From assembly GCF_010729305.1 (NCBI RefSeq), contig NZ_AP022574.1, positions 1,736,001 through 1,800,000 of the forward strand: a stretch of 64,000 nucleotides of DNA, read 5' to 3'. Every line of letters begins with the position of its first letter. Position 1 is the stretch's first letter. Below the pieces are notes generated by a model. It saw nothing but the letters and a program-made list of their open reading frames with translations, searched no databases and was not told where the DNA came from. The stretch is from Mycolicibacterium psychrotolerans. Its GTDB lineage: Bacteria > Actinomycetota > Actinomycetes > Mycobacteriales > Mycobacteriaceae. Positions 36,917-44,044 of this stretch are shown in pieces. A program made the translations under genes and the position numbers.

Positions 36917-37096
36917 CTAGGGTCGCCACTCGTCCTCGTCCACCCAGCGATCATCCGGCACGTCCCCGTTGACACGGTCATCGTCGGATCCGCCGGCTAG
37001 CTCGCGCTGGAGCCGCTCGAAGTCGGTCTGCGGTGAGCTGTACTTGAGCTCACGAGCAACCTTGGTCTGCTTTGCCTTTGCCCGGCCGCGGCCCAT
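36917..37096 (-). CDS. DUF3073 small basic/acidic protein
   Basis: 59 residues, too short for most gene calls. The N-terminus is basic (MGRGRAKAKQTKVARELKY) and the C-terminus acidic (DDRWVDEDEWRP), the signature of actinobacterial DUF3073 (Rv0810c). It lies antisense right after purM. The start is preceded by GAGGGGGTTCCCCC, and its leader contains a 12-bp inverted repeat described separately. The charge split suggests nucleic acid or ribosome binding, but no function is established. Confidence 0.88.
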   Translation of the reverse strand: MGRGRAKAKQTKVARELKYSSPQTDFERLQRELAGGSDDDRVNGDVPDDRWVDEDEWRP

Positions 37097-37119
37097 GGGG
37101 GAACCCCCTCGCGCAATAA

Positions 37120-37148
37120 CGGAGCGGCCTAATCACTAGGCGGCTCCG
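37120..37148 (-). promoter_or_regulatory. hairpin in the 5' leader of the DUF3073 gene
   Basis: CGGAGCGGCCTA (37120-37131) and TAGGCGGCTCCG (37137-37148) pair over 12 bp with one mismatch and a 5-nt loop. A TAAAGT box at 37182-37177 (minus) would start a transcript near 37170, placing the hairpin in a ~75-nt leader of the DUF3073 gene. It could control that gene or stop transcription entering from downstream. Confidence 0.45.
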
Positions 37149-37228
37149 ATCTGAGTGTTCTTATTGTCCTGCCGACACTTTACCGTGCCGAACGCCGCGG
37201 CGCTGGCAGCCCCCGTTTCGCCCTTGGC

Positions 37229-38314
37229 TCAGCGCGCGCCGCCGCGCAGCCGATCCACCGCCAGCCGGCCTGCGCCGGCCACATCGGCGGCGGGCATCGA
37301 GTCGGGATCGATCGCGGCCGACACCGCCACAGTGCCACCGGTACTGAGCTCGGTGTCCGCAGGCAGGCCCCGCTTGAGCAGCGCCAGCGCGATCGGTCCC
37401 TCGTCGACGTGGTCGACGACGGTGCCCAACCGGCCGACCGTGCGGCCGCCGGCCAGCACGGGGTCGCCGGCGGCGGGCCGGTCGGCGGCGCCGTCGAGGT
37501 GCAGCACTACGAGCATTCGTGGCGGTTTACCGAGGTTGTGGACCCGCGCGACGGTTTCCTGACCCCGGTAGCAGCCCTTGTCGAGGTGCACTGCGGACCC
37601 GATCCAGCCGACCTCATGGGGGATCGTGCGCTCGTCGGTGTCCACACCCAGGCGCGGACGCAGCGCCGCCACCCGGTGTGCCTCGTAAGCCCACACCCCG
37701 GCGCGGCGCACCCCTGCGGCCACCAGCCGGTCCAACCACTGGGTGGTCTGGTCACGCGGAACGACGAGGTCGACCTCTCCGGCGGAGCCGGGCAGGGAGC
37801 GCAGGAAGCCGCCGTCGGGCAGCGCGACGGCCGTGCCGGCGGCCGGCAGGACGTCGACGCCGAGCGCGTCGAGCACCGGCGTGTCGGCCAGTGCCGGCCC
37901 GAGCAGCGACAGCACGGCCAGGTCGGCAGGCTCCACGACCACGTCCGACCAGAACACCATCTTGCGCAGGAAGCTCAACAGAGCGTCGCCGCGCCACGGC
38001 TCGGTGTCGAGGATCGTGACGCCGTCGAGCTGGGTCTGCACCCAGTGATCTTCGACTCGCCCCTGGCCGTCGAGGCTCAGGTTCTCGGTGACCGCGCCGT
38101 CGGGCAGGTCGCTGACGTGCTGACTGGAGATCGTGTGCAGCCAGGTCTTGCGTTCGGATCCGGTCAGCGCGATCACCGCCCGGTGTGAGCGGTCCACCAC
38201 GACCGCGCCGTGCGCGGCGGCGCGCTGCTCGCCGAGCGGATCACCGTAATGCCAGACCGCACCGGCATCCGGACCGTTCTCCGGGGCGGGGATCCCCGCC
38301 GAACTCGCAGACAT
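37229..38314 (-). CDS. ygfZ: YgfZ/GcvT-like folate-binding Fe-S assembly protein
   Basis: 361 residues. The YgfZ signature K-G-C-Y-x-G-Q-E appears as LDKGCYRGQETVARVHN, with the redox Cys. The fold is that of the glycine cleavage T-protein and it helps maintain Fe-S enzymes through a folate-dependent step. Counterpart of Rv0811c. ATG 38314 lies 6 nt after a TAGAGT box (38326-38321, minus). It is divergent from the aminodeoxychorismate lyase gene (folate synthesis), with which it shares a 51-bp promoter gap, a sensible functional pairing. Confidence 0.92.
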   Translation of the reverse strand: MSASSAGIPAPENGPDAGAVWHYGDPLGEQRAAAHGAVVVDRSHRAVIALTGSERKTWLHTISSQHVSDLPDGAVTENLSLDGQGRVEDHWVQTQLDGVTILDTEPWRGDALLSFLRKMVFWSDVVVEPADLAVLSLLGPALADTPVLDALGVDVLPAAGTAVALPDGGFLRSLPGSAGEVDLVVPRDQTTQWLDRLVAAGVRRAGVWAYEAHRVAALRPRLGVDTDERTIPHEVGWIGSAVHLDKGCYRGQETVARVHNLGKPPRMLVVLHLDGAADRPAAGDPVLAGGRTVGRLGTVVDHVDEGPIALALLKRGLPADTELSTGGTVAVSAAIDPDSMPAADVAGAGRLAVDRLRGGAR

Positions 38315-38320
38315 AGGTCA

Positions 38321-38357
38321 ACTCTACGAGCCGGCCCCGAGACGCCGGGACTACGCT
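38321..38357. promoter_or_regulatory. back-to-back -10 boxes of ygfZ and pabC
   Basis: Minus strand TAGAGT (38326-38321) ends 6 nt before the ygfZ ATG. Plus strand TACGCT (38352-38357) ends 8 nt before the pabC ATG. Both genes look leaderless. Confidence 0.45.
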
Positions 38358-38365
38358 GGTGCCCC

Positions 38366-39247
38366 ATGGCGGACGGACTCAGGGTGGTGGTCTCGCTCGA
38401 CGGACAGCTCCGCGATCCGCAGGCGCCGCTGCTCTACGCCGACGATCTGGCCGCCGTGCGCGGCGACGGCATCTTCGAGACGCTGCTGATCCGGCACGGC
38501 CGCCCGTGCCTGCTCGACGCGCACCTGGGACGCCTGACGCATTCGGCGCGACTGATGGACCTGCCGGAGCCGGATCTGCCGCAGTGGCGGTCGGCCGTCC
38601 GCGTCGCCGTGGATCAGTGGGTGGCCGCCGGCGGTGAGGAGGCCGCGCTACGGCTGGTCTACAGCCGCGGCAGGGAGAGCGATCCCACCGGCACGGCGTA
38701 CGCCACGATCAGCCCGCTGCCCGCCCGGGTCGCCGGCGTGCGGCGCAACGGCGTGGCGGCGCTGATGCTGGACCGCGGCCTGGCCTCGGACGCCGACGAC
38801 GGGATGCCCTGGCTGCTGGCGGGCGCGAAGACGCTGTCCTACGCCGTCAACATGGCCGCGCTGCGGCACGCCGAGCGCCACGGCGCCGGGGACGTCGTCT
38901 TCGTCAGCACCGACGGCCACATCCTCGAGGGTCCCCGGTCGACCGTCGTCATCGCAGCCACCTCAGCCGACGGCCGGCCCTGCCTGCTCACCCCGCCGCC
39001 GTGGTATCCGATCCTGCGCGGCACCACGCAGCAGGCGCTGTTCGAGGTGGCGCGCAACAAGGGCTACGACTGCGACTACCAAGCCTTGCGGCCTGCGGAT
39101 CTGCTTGCCGCGCAAGGTGTTTGGCTGGTGTCGAGCATCACGCTGGCGGCGCGGGTGCACACGCTCGACGGCAATCCGCTGCCCCCTTCGCCGTTGGCCG
39201 ACGACTTCGCCGCCCTTGTCGACGCAGCGATCACCCGTGATCGCTGA
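38366..39247 (+). CDS. pabC: 4-amino-4-deoxychorismate lyase / class IV aminotransferase
   Basis: 293 residues, PLP fold type IV. The PLP Lys is in LLAGAKTLSYAVNMAA; other family features are RGDGIFETLLI near residue 30 and EGPRSTVVIA after VFVSTDGHIL. It would release pyruvate from aminodeoxychorismate to give p-aminobenzoate for folate. Branched-chain or D-amino acid aminotransferase activity cannot be excluded from sequence alone. ATG 38366 gives the family start and lies behind a TACGCT box. Counterpart of Rv0812. Confidence 0.85.
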   Translation: MADGLRVVVSLDGQLRDPQAPLLYADDLAAVRGDGIFETLLIRHGRPCLLDAHLGRLTHSARLMDLPEPDLPQWRSAVRVAVDQWVAAGGEEAALRLVYSRGRESDPTGTAYATISPLPARVAGVRRNGVAALMLDRGLASDADDGMPWLLAGAKTLSYAVNMAALRHAERHGAGDVVFVSTDGHILEGPRSTVVIAATSADGRPCLLTPPPWYPILRGTTQQALFEVARNKGYDCDYQALRPADLLAAQGVWLVSSITLAARVHTLDGNPLPPSPLADDFAALVDAAITRDR

Positions 39248-39260
39248 GAGATTAATTGTC

Positions 39261-39289
39261 TTGTCGCCCAGCCGTTGCGCGGGTACCTT
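39261..39289 (+). promoter_or_regulatory. strong-looking sigA promoter of a short transcript
   Basis: TTGTCG (39261-39266), a 17-bp spacer and TACCTT (39284-39289) form a near-consensus -35/-10 pair. Transcription would begin near 39296, just ahead of a full Shine-Dalgarno and a 12-codon ORF. Confidence 0.5.
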
Positions 39290-39323
39290 CGCCTGTACAC
39301 AGGGAAGGAGGTGGTCCGACAAA

Positions 39324-39362
39324 TTGAATGACTTATGGACATGTGAGGTGGCTGCGAGCTAG
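39324..39362 (+). CDS. 12-codon ORF behind a full Shine-Dalgarno
   Basis: The sequence AAGGAGGTG (39305-39313), fully complementary to the 16S tail, precedes TTG 39324 by 10 nt. The frame reads LNDLWTCEVAAS and stops at TAG 39360-39362. An overlapping ATG at 39328 opens a longer frame (MTYGHVRWLRAS...). The site lies just after the promoter at 39261-39289, and a 13-bp perfect hairpin follows at 39423-39475. A leader peptide or short regulatory RNA is possible. I did not recognise the family. Confidence 0.4.
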   Translation: MNDLWTCEVAAS

Positions 39363-39422
39363 CAGCGCCAGGGGAGCCGTTGTCGCACACCTGCGCGCGC
39401 TGGCGAATTCCCCGCAGTCACC

Positions 39423-39475
39423 CGGCCCCCGAGCCCCTCGGTTGAGTCCGACCAGGAACAACGGCTCGGGGGCCG
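39423..39475. terminator. 13-bp perfect hairpin between convergent units
   Basis: CGGCCCCCGAGCC (39423-39435) pairs with GGCTCGGGGGCCG (39463-39475) across a 27-nt loop. It lies 9 bp beyond the lipoprotein stop on the minus strand and about 60 bp beyond the 12-codon ORF on the plus strand. No T-run follows, as is common for mycobacterial terminators; a structured RNA is the alternative. Confidence 0.5.
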
Positions 39476-39483
39476 CTCCATGT

Positions 39484-39759
39484 CTAGGGGTTTGCCGGGG
39501 CGTCCGGTCCGGGTGCCAACGACGAACAGGCCTGCATCGCCGCATCCCAGGTGGCCGGATCCACGCCCGGCGGTGGCCCGGAGGCCGGCCCCGGCGGGGC
39601 AGGCACCCCGTGCTGACCCAGGCAGTAGGCGAGCGACCCGTGACCGACGCTGGGGGACACCGTCGTCGTGGAGGAGGCGGGCACATCCGCCGACGGAGAG
39701 GAACAGGCCGCCACGATGCCCGCCGCGGTCAATGCCGCGGTCACAGCCAGGGGGCGCAC
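39484..39759 (-). CDS. small putative lipoprotein
   Basis: 91 residues. GTG 39759 starts a lipoprotein signal ([21 protein letters not shown]) with the lipobox Cys at residue 19. The mature part is short and rich in Pro, Gly and Ser with two further Cys (AYCLGQHG and MQACSSL) that could form a disulfide; GVDPATWDAAMQAC resembles the end of small mycobacterial secreted proteins. The GTG overlaps the nitrobindin TAG by one base, so the genes are coupled. Function unknown. Confidence 0.65.
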   Translation of the reverse strand: MRPLAVTAALTAAGIVAACSSPSADVPASSTTTVSPSVGHGSLAYCLGQHGVPAPPGPASGPPPGVDPATWDAAMQACSSLAPGPDAPANP

Positions 39760-40388
39760 TAGCCGATGAACCGGGACAGTCGGGCGGACAGGTGTGGGAC
39801 CAGGCCACCGTCGGCATCGACCCGCTCCTCGACGTAGGCGAGGTCGCCGCCGTCGATGATGCCGTAGAGCCTCTTGGCGCCCCCGACGAGCATGCCGGAC
39901 TTGCTGCGGGCCAACGCGTCGGTGACGAGCTCCCACGACGACTGGCTGAGCGGGCGGCCGTAGAACAGCTCGATGTAGCCGGCGGAATGGGCGAGCAGCA
40001 ACTCGATGGCCTGCGACTCGCCGGGATCGTTGGGATCGCTGACGAACCGCCAGAACCCGCTCTCGCGCAACGTCGGACCGTCATAGTCGCCGTCAGCGGT
40101 CAGCCGCCAGGACCGGGCTTCCCAGTTCAGGTAGTCCGCGCCGTCATGGGACACCACGATCTGCTGGCCGAACCGGTAGTCGCCGTGCGATCCGCGGCCC
40201 TCACCCTCACCGCGCCACACGCCCACCAACGGCAGCAGAGCGAGCAGCCGGTCATCGAGGTTCGCGCCCTCCCGCAGATTGGCGGTGTCGGCGGGCACGG
40301 GCAGGTCACCGAAAGCCGGGATGTTGCGCGCGGCGGTCTCCCGGGCACGCTCGGCTGCTGCGGCGACCGCGTCGTCGCCAGAGGTCAC
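39759..40388 (-). CDS. nitrobindin-type heme beta-barrel protein
   Basis: 209 residues. The nitrobindin signature G-x-W-x-G-x-G is in [11 protein letters not shown], followed by strands of a ten-stranded barrel ([25 protein letters not shown]). A C-terminal His ([11 protein letters not shown]) fits the proximal heme ligand region. Members bind ferric heme and handle nitric oxide or peroxynitrite. Counterpart of Rv0813c. GTG 40388 overlaps the stop of a tiny membrane ORF (GTGA), so translation is probably coupled to it; earlier in-frame starts would run into that ORF. Confidence 0.88.
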   Translation of the reverse strand: MTSGDDAVAAAAERARETAARNIPAFGDLPVPADTANLREGANLDDRLLALLPLVGVWRGEGEGRGSHGDYRFGQQIVVSHDGADYLNWEARSWRLTADGDYDGPTLRESGFWRFVSDPNDPGESQAIELLLAHSAGYIELFYGRPLSQSSWELVTDALARSKSGMLVGGAKRLYGIIDGGDLAYVEERVDADGGLVPHLSARLSRFIG

Positions 40389-40483
40389 GACTCGTCGGTG
40401 ATCAGCCGGTACAGCGCGTACAACGCGAACCACGTGATCACCACGACGGCCGCGACGAGCAGGAGTTCGTAGAACAGCACCAC
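40385..40483 (-). CDS. 32-residue single-pass membrane protein upstream of nitrobindin
   Basis: Reads [19 protein letters not shown] then [13 protein letters not shown]. Residues 2-22 form one hydrophobic helix, the rest is polar. TAGACT (40495-40490, minus) ends 6 nt before GTG 40483, a leaderless-type start, and the stop overlaps the nitrobindin GTG (GTGA). Promoter, helix and stop-start overlap together support a real gene. It may anchor or regulate nitrobindin; no family was recognised. Confidence 0.55.
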   Translation of the reverse strand: MVLFYELLLVAAVVVITWFALYALYRLITDES

Positions 40484-40489
40484 GGTGCC

Positions 40490-40495
40490 AGTCTA
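40490..40495 (-). promoter_or_regulatory. candidate -10 box of the tiny membrane ORF-nitrobindin-lipoprotein operon
   Basis: TAGACT on the minus strand, 6 nt before GTG 40483. Confidence 0.45.
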
Positions 40496-40520
40496 ACTGC
40501 CGCTCATCGCAGCGCCGACG

Positions 40521-40841
40521 TCAGCTGACCTTGGCCTCGTACTCCGGGCAGAAGGCGCCCGTGGCGGCCCCGATGAAGTAGCCGGCCTGGTAATCCGACC
40601 AGTCGGTGACGCTGGTCAGGTCGGCCACCTCCTGCTCGAAGGAGGCTCCGTTGTCCCAGTCCTGGCATACCGCGCGGCCGGTGTCGATGACCTGCTGGGT
40701 CTTCTCCGACGGCCAGGTGATGCCGCCCTTGCCGATCACCGATAGGAAATCGCCCTCGGGATCGGCTAGGGCCGAGGGAGCACTGACCAAGCCGACGGCG
40801 GCGAACGCCGCGGCGGCGGCGAAGGCGATGGTGATCTTCAT
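40521..40841 (-). CDS. DUF732 secreted protein
   Basis: 106 residues from ATG 40841, behind GAGGAT. Signal peptide MKITIAFAAAAAFAAVGLVSA with cleavage near PSALA. The mature part has the DUF732 pattern: DPEGDFLSVIGKGGI, VIDTGRAVCQDWDNG and YFIGAATGAFCPEY, with two Cys that likely form a disulfide. DUF732 is a mycobacteria-specific exported helical family of unknown function. The 160 bp before it up to the sseC gene hold no gene. Confidence 0.85.
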   Translation of the reverse strand: MKITIAFAAAAAFAAVGLVSAPSALADPEGDFLSVIGKGGITWPSEKTQQVIDTGRAVCQDWDNGASFEQEVADLTSVTDWSDYQAGYFIGAATGAFCPEYEAKVS

Positions 40842-41002
40842 GGTCGGATCCTCGAAGGTCATGGCCCGCGCGGGTGCGCGGGCGGTGACCCTATCGTCGC
40901 CGACAACAGCTAATCGTGCAGCGTTTTCACAGCAAGATCAGCGAACCCTCCGAGGAAGGTGCGCGCCGCCGCGCCGAGCCGAGGGCGCGACGGCGCAGTC
41001 AG

Positions 41003-41305
41003 TCACGCGACCTTGACGTCGACCTCGTGAATGCCTGCACCCGACGGCGCCACCGAGGCGTCGCCGTTGCCCGCCGGAGACAGCGCGCGCAGCGTCCACG
41101 TACCCGGTGCGGCAAAGAACCGGAAGTCACCGGTGGCCGACGCGACGACCTCCGCGGTGAACTCGTCGGAGCTGTCCAGCAGCCGCACGAAGGCGCCGCC
41201 GACCGCCTGACCGGAGCCGTCGACGACGCGACCGGTGATCACCGTCTCCTTCTCCAGGTCGACGCTCGCGGGCAACGTCAGTCCTTGCTTGGGTGCAGAG
41301 CACAT
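41003..41305 (-). CDS. sseC2: DUF1416 protein SseC
   Basis: 100 residues. MCSAPKQGLTLPASVDLEKE at the N-terminus, then a carboxypeptidase-regulatory-like beta sandwich (ETVITGRVVDGSGQAVGGAF, FVRLLDSSDEF, GTWTLRALSP). This is the Rv0814c/SseC family always found beside CysA-type sulfurtransferases in mycobacteria. The ATG at 41305 begins 1 bp after the cysA2 stop, so it is in the same operon. The conserved Cys2 may take part in sulfur transfer (inference). Confidence 0.9.
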   Translation of the reverse strand: MCSAPKQGLTLPASVDLEKETVITGRVVDGSGQAVGGAFVRLLDSSDEFTAEVVASATGDFRFFAAPGTWTLRALSPAGNGDASVAPSGAGIHEVDVKVA

Positions 41306-41306
41306 A

Positions 41307-42140
41307 TCAATTTCCCAACTCGATCGGGGCGCCCACCAGGGAGCCGTATTCCGTCCAACTGCCGTCGTAGTTCTTGACGTTCTTGTGTCCCAGCAGCTCC
41401 TGCAGCACGAACCAGGTGTGCGACGAGCGCTCACCGATGCGGCAGTAGGCGATGGTCTCCTTCTCGCCGTCCAGGCCGGCGTCGGCGTACAGCTTCGCCA
41501 GCTCGTCGTCGGACTTGAACGTGCCGTCCTCGTTGGCCGCCTTGCTCCACGGGACGTTGATGGCGCCGGGGACATGGCCTGGACGCTGGCTCTGCTCCTG
41601 CGGCAGGTGCGCCGGCGCGAGGATCTTGCCGGAGAACTCGTCGGGGGAGCGGACGTCGACCAGGTTCTTGGTGCCGATCGCGGCGATGACCTCGTCGCGG
41701 AACGCGCGGATGCTGCTGTCGGGCGCCTTCGCCGTGTAGGAGGTCTCGGGGCGGGTCACCGTGTCGGTGGACAGCGGCCGGGCGTCGAGCTCCCACTTCT
41801 TGCGGCCGCCGTCGAGGAGCTTGACGCTCTCGTGGCCGTAGAGCTTGAAGTACCAGTACGCGTACGCGGCGAACCAATTGTTGTTGCCGCCGTACAGGAT
41901 CACCGTGTCGTCATTGGCGATGCCGCGCTCGGAGAGCAGCTTGGAGAACTGTTCGGCGTCGACGAAGTCGCGCTTGACCTGGTCCTGAAGATCGGTCTTC
42001 CAGTCCAGCTTGATCGCGCCCGGGATGTGTCCTGTGTCGTAGGCGCTGGTGTCTTCGTCGACCTCGACGAAGACGGTCTTCGGCGCGTCGAGATTGCTCT
42101 CGGCCCAGTCGGCTGTGACCAGGACGTCGGAGCGTGCCAT
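41307..42140 (-). CDS. cysA2: thiosulfate sulfurtransferase (rhodanese)
   Basis: 277 residues, two rhodanese domains. The N-terminal domain is inactive; the active-site loop in the second is IAYCRIGERSSHTW with the persulfide Cys. It transfers sulfane sulfur from thiosulfate to thiol acceptors. ATG 42140 follows AAAGGACCTCC. The operon reads DUF4395 gene, cysA2, sseC2, and is preceded by a polycysteine leader ORF, which points to control by cysteine supply. Confidence 0.94.
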   Translation of the reverse strand: MARSDVLVTADWAESNLDAPKTVFVEVDEDTSAYDTGHIPGAIKLDWKTDLQDQVKRDFVDAEQFSKLLSERGIANDDTVILYGGNNNWFAAYAYWYFKLYGHESVKLLDGGRKKWELDARPLSTDTVTRPETSYTAKAPDSSIRAFRDEVIAAIGTKNLVDVRSPDEFSGKILAPAHLPQEQSQRPGHVPGAINVPWSKAANEDGTFKSDDELAKLYADAGLDGEKETIAYCRIGERSSHTWFVLQELLGHKNVKNYDGSWTEYGSLVGAPIELGN

Positions 42141-42157
42141 GGAGGAGGTCCTTTCGG

Positions 42158-42622
42158 TTACGAGTGAGTCGGGGTCAGGCGGAGGAACAGAGGGTAGAGC
42201 CGGCAGCCCAGGCAGATCCCGAAAGCTGCGTTGAGGAACGCCGCCGCCAGCGCGAAACCGGTGGCGACGAGGCCCAGCACGGCGGACCCGGCGGCGAAGC
42301 CGACGACGCCGATGACGGCGAACACGAAGCCGACGAGCTGGGCGAACTTCAGTGGCGGAACCGGTTCACGCTCGGTGACCGGGCCGAGCCGGGGCGCCAC
42401 GAAGGAGGCGAACACCAGACCGTAGGGGTGCCGGCGGGGACCCAGCGCGGCGCCCAGCGCGAACACCACCGTCTGCGCGCCCAGGATCACCGCCGCGATC
42501 GCCGGACTCGACGCCGACACCAGCAGCGTGACGACGAGGACGGCGGTCGTGACCCAGGCGACGAACCGCGGACCGCGGACGTCGACCTGGACTGGTGTAC
42601 GTGTCTGTGTGGTGCTCGACAT
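42158..42622 (-). CDS. DUF4395 membrane protein
   Basis: 154 residues with four hydrophobic helices (VAWVTTAVLVVTLLVSAS, IAAVILGAQTVVFALGAAL, LVGFVFAVIGVVGFAAGSA, ATGFALAAAFLNAAF). It ends in AFGICLGCRLYPLFLRL with a C-x-x-C pair at the membrane face, the DUF4395 hallmark. These proteins are found with thioredoxin-like and sulfurtransferase genes, suggesting thiol redox or sulfur trafficking. ATG 42622 follows AGGAGC. First structural gene of the sulfur operon after the leader ORF. Confidence 0.88.
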   Translation of the reverse strand: MSSTTQTRTPVQVDVRGPRFVAWVTTAVLVVTLLVSASSPAIAAVILGAQTVVFALGAALGPRRHPYGLVFASFVAPRLGPVTEREPVPPLKFAQLVGFVFAVIGVVGFAAGSAVLGLVATGFALAAAFLNAAFGICLGCRLYPLFLRLTPTHS

Positions 42623-42711
42623 GGCTGTGCTCCTGTTGTCGGGGATGGCTGACGCGGCAAGCCGAAAACGGCCGCTCGCAGAGTGCGGCGCAGGATGAAA
42701 AGCGCGGCTAC

Positions 42712-42801
42712 TCAGCAGCTACAACAACAGCAACAACCCGCAACGCGGCACAGATCGACTGCGCGGCGCTTGGTGAGCACGAGCTCGACGCGGGCTGACA
42801 C
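42712..42801 (-). CDS. polycysteine leader ORF (cysteine-responsive attenuator type)
   Basis: 29 codons from GTG 42801, or 22 from the in-frame GTG 42780. The C-terminal part reads DLCRVAGCCCCCSC then TGA: seven Cys in the last twelve codons, five consecutive. TAAGCT (42814-42809, minus) ends 7 nt before GTG 42801, a leaderless-type start. The ORF lies 90 nt upstream of the DUF4395-cysA2-sseC2 operon on the same strand. Leaderless polycysteine ORFs that sense Cys-tRNA supply and attenuate sulfur operons are known in mycobacteria, so this is the same kind of element. Confidence 0.8.
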   Translation of the reverse strand: MSARVELVLTKRRAVDLCRVAGCCCCCSC

Positions 42802-42808
42802 GGCTGAC

Positions 42809-42814
42809 AGCTTA
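42809..42814 (-). promoter_or_regulatory. candidate -10 box of the sulfur operon
   Basis: TAAGCT on the minus strand, 7 nt before the leader ORF GTG 42801. Confidence 0.45.
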
Positions 42815-42830
42815 CCCAATGACATGGTGA

Positions 42831-43253
42831 TCAAGCCAACAGCGGCTGCAGGGCCGACCGCAGGTCAGCGGCACCGGGTACACCAGACGTCCGGTACCGC
42901 TGGCGGCCGTCGGCGTCGAAGATGAATGTCGTCGGCAGCGAGAGCACCGAAAGGCGTCGCGCCGCATCCGGGTTGGCGTCCATGTCGATCTCCACGTGCG
43001 CGACGGCCGGAAGGTCGGCGCACACCTGGTCGACGACCCGGCGCACCCCCGCGCACGGTCCGCACCACACGGCGCTGAAGTGCACGACGGTCGGCCCCGT
43101 GCGGGACAGGCCCAGCTCGCTGGTGTCCACGACCGGCGCATCCTCGGTCGCCTTCAGCAAGCCCGCGCGCCTCGTCAGCAGCCTGCCGATGACATAGGCG
43201 AGACCGAAGGCGGCGACCAGCACCGCGATCACGGCGATCCACGAAGAGCTCAC
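42831..43253 (-). CDS. thiX: membrane-anchored thioredoxin-like protein ThiX
   Basis: 140 residues. An N-terminal helix (WIAVIAVLVAAFGLAYVIG) anchors a thioredoxin domain with the active site VWCGPC and cis-Pro loop LSLPTTFIF. It faces either side of the membrane depending on topology; the basic LLTRRAGLLK after the helix suggests a cytoplasmic domain. GTG 43253 overlaps the lmeA stop (GTGA). Counterpart of Rv0816c. The sulfur operon begins 30 bp further on with its own promoter. Confidence 0.9.
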   Translation of the reverse strand: MSSSWIAVIAVLVAAFGLAYVIGRLLTRRAGLLKATEDAPVVDTSELGLSRTGPTVVHFSAVWCGPCAGVRRVVDQVCADLPAVAHVEIDMDANPDAARRLSVLSLPTTFIFDADGRQRYRTSGVPGAADLRSALQPLLA

Positions 43254-44044
43254 GACAGTCTGAACTCGTCGAGGTCGATGGTTACTCCCTCGGCGATGCC
43301 CTCGATGATCACGTCGGAGCCGCGCGCGCCCTCGCTCGTGGGAGCGATGCCGAACGGCAGCTTCTGGCCGGGCAGCTCGCCGGAGAAGGCGGCGAGCACG
43401 GCGGGCAGCTTGTCGGCCGGAACGTCCTCGTCCGCGGTCCCGGGCCCGGTCAGCACCCCGGTCGCCGTCATCTTCAGCGTGGTCCGGGCCGGCCCGACGA
43501 CGGACAGATCGACGGCGATGCTGACCCGCTCCTCGATGCCCGCCTGTCGCGGGGTGCCGGTGAAGACGACGCCACGGTTGCTCGAGATTCCGGACTCGGT
43601 GGTGCCACCCGTCGAGTCGTTGGTCTCCCGGGTGGGCGCCTCGACGAGCAGATCGGGAATCCCCATGAAGCGGCCGACGTGGGTGGAATCGATGATGATC
43701 CGGCTCTCCACCTTGCCCACCGGCAGCACCGCGTCGGGCGCGACGAGCCAGGAATCCCCGAGGTCCACCGAATGCAGCGTCGTCTCCAGCGACGCCTTGC
43801 CGACCACGGCGTGATCCACACCACTGGCCTTGATCTCCACCTCGTCGTAATGCCGGTTCACCGCCTGGGCGACGAACGGGAAACCCAGGATGGCCACCGA
43901 CGGGTCCCAGCTCAGGTTCGCGGCGCTGCGCACGCTTCTGGCCAGGCGATACTCGGCATAGATCGCGGCCCCGAAGTCGGCGCCGACGGCACCGAGGATC
44001 ACCACGACCGTGGTCGCGACGGCACCGAGGACGAGCTTGCGCAT
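43250..44044 (-). CDS. lmeA: LmeA, DUF2993 periplasmic lipomannan elongation factor
   Basis: 264 residues from ATG 44044. N-terminal signal/anchor RKLVLGAVATTVVVILGAVG, then a DUF2993 domain (LSWDPSVAILGFPFVAQAV, HYDEVEIKASGV, VIIEGIAEGVTIDLDEFRLS). The family contains M. smegmatis LmeA (Rv0817c), a phospholipid-binding periplasmic protein needed for full-length mannan on lipomannan. TAGCGT at 44111-44106 (minus) would give a leader of about 55 nt. An in-frame GTG at about 44065 is an alternative start. Divergent from glnR. Confidence 0.87.
   Translation of the reverse strand: MRKLVLGAVATTVVVILGAVGADFGAAIYAEYRLARSVRSAANLSWDPSVAILGFPFVAQAVNRHYDEVEIKASGVDHAVVGKASLETTLHSVDLGDSWLVAPDAVLPVGKVESRIIIDSTHVGRFMGIPDLLVEAPTRETNDSTGGTTESGISSNRGVVFTGTPRQAGIEERVSIAVDLSVVGPARTTLKMTATGVLTGPGTADEDVPADKLPAVLAAFSGELPGQKLPFGIAPTSEGARGSDVIIEGIAEGVTIDLDEFRLS

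Noticed and set aside
37090-37106. GGGGGTTCCCCC before the DUF3073 start as a terminator hairpin
   Set aside because: The two complementary runs are separated by only two bases and cannot form a hairpin loop.
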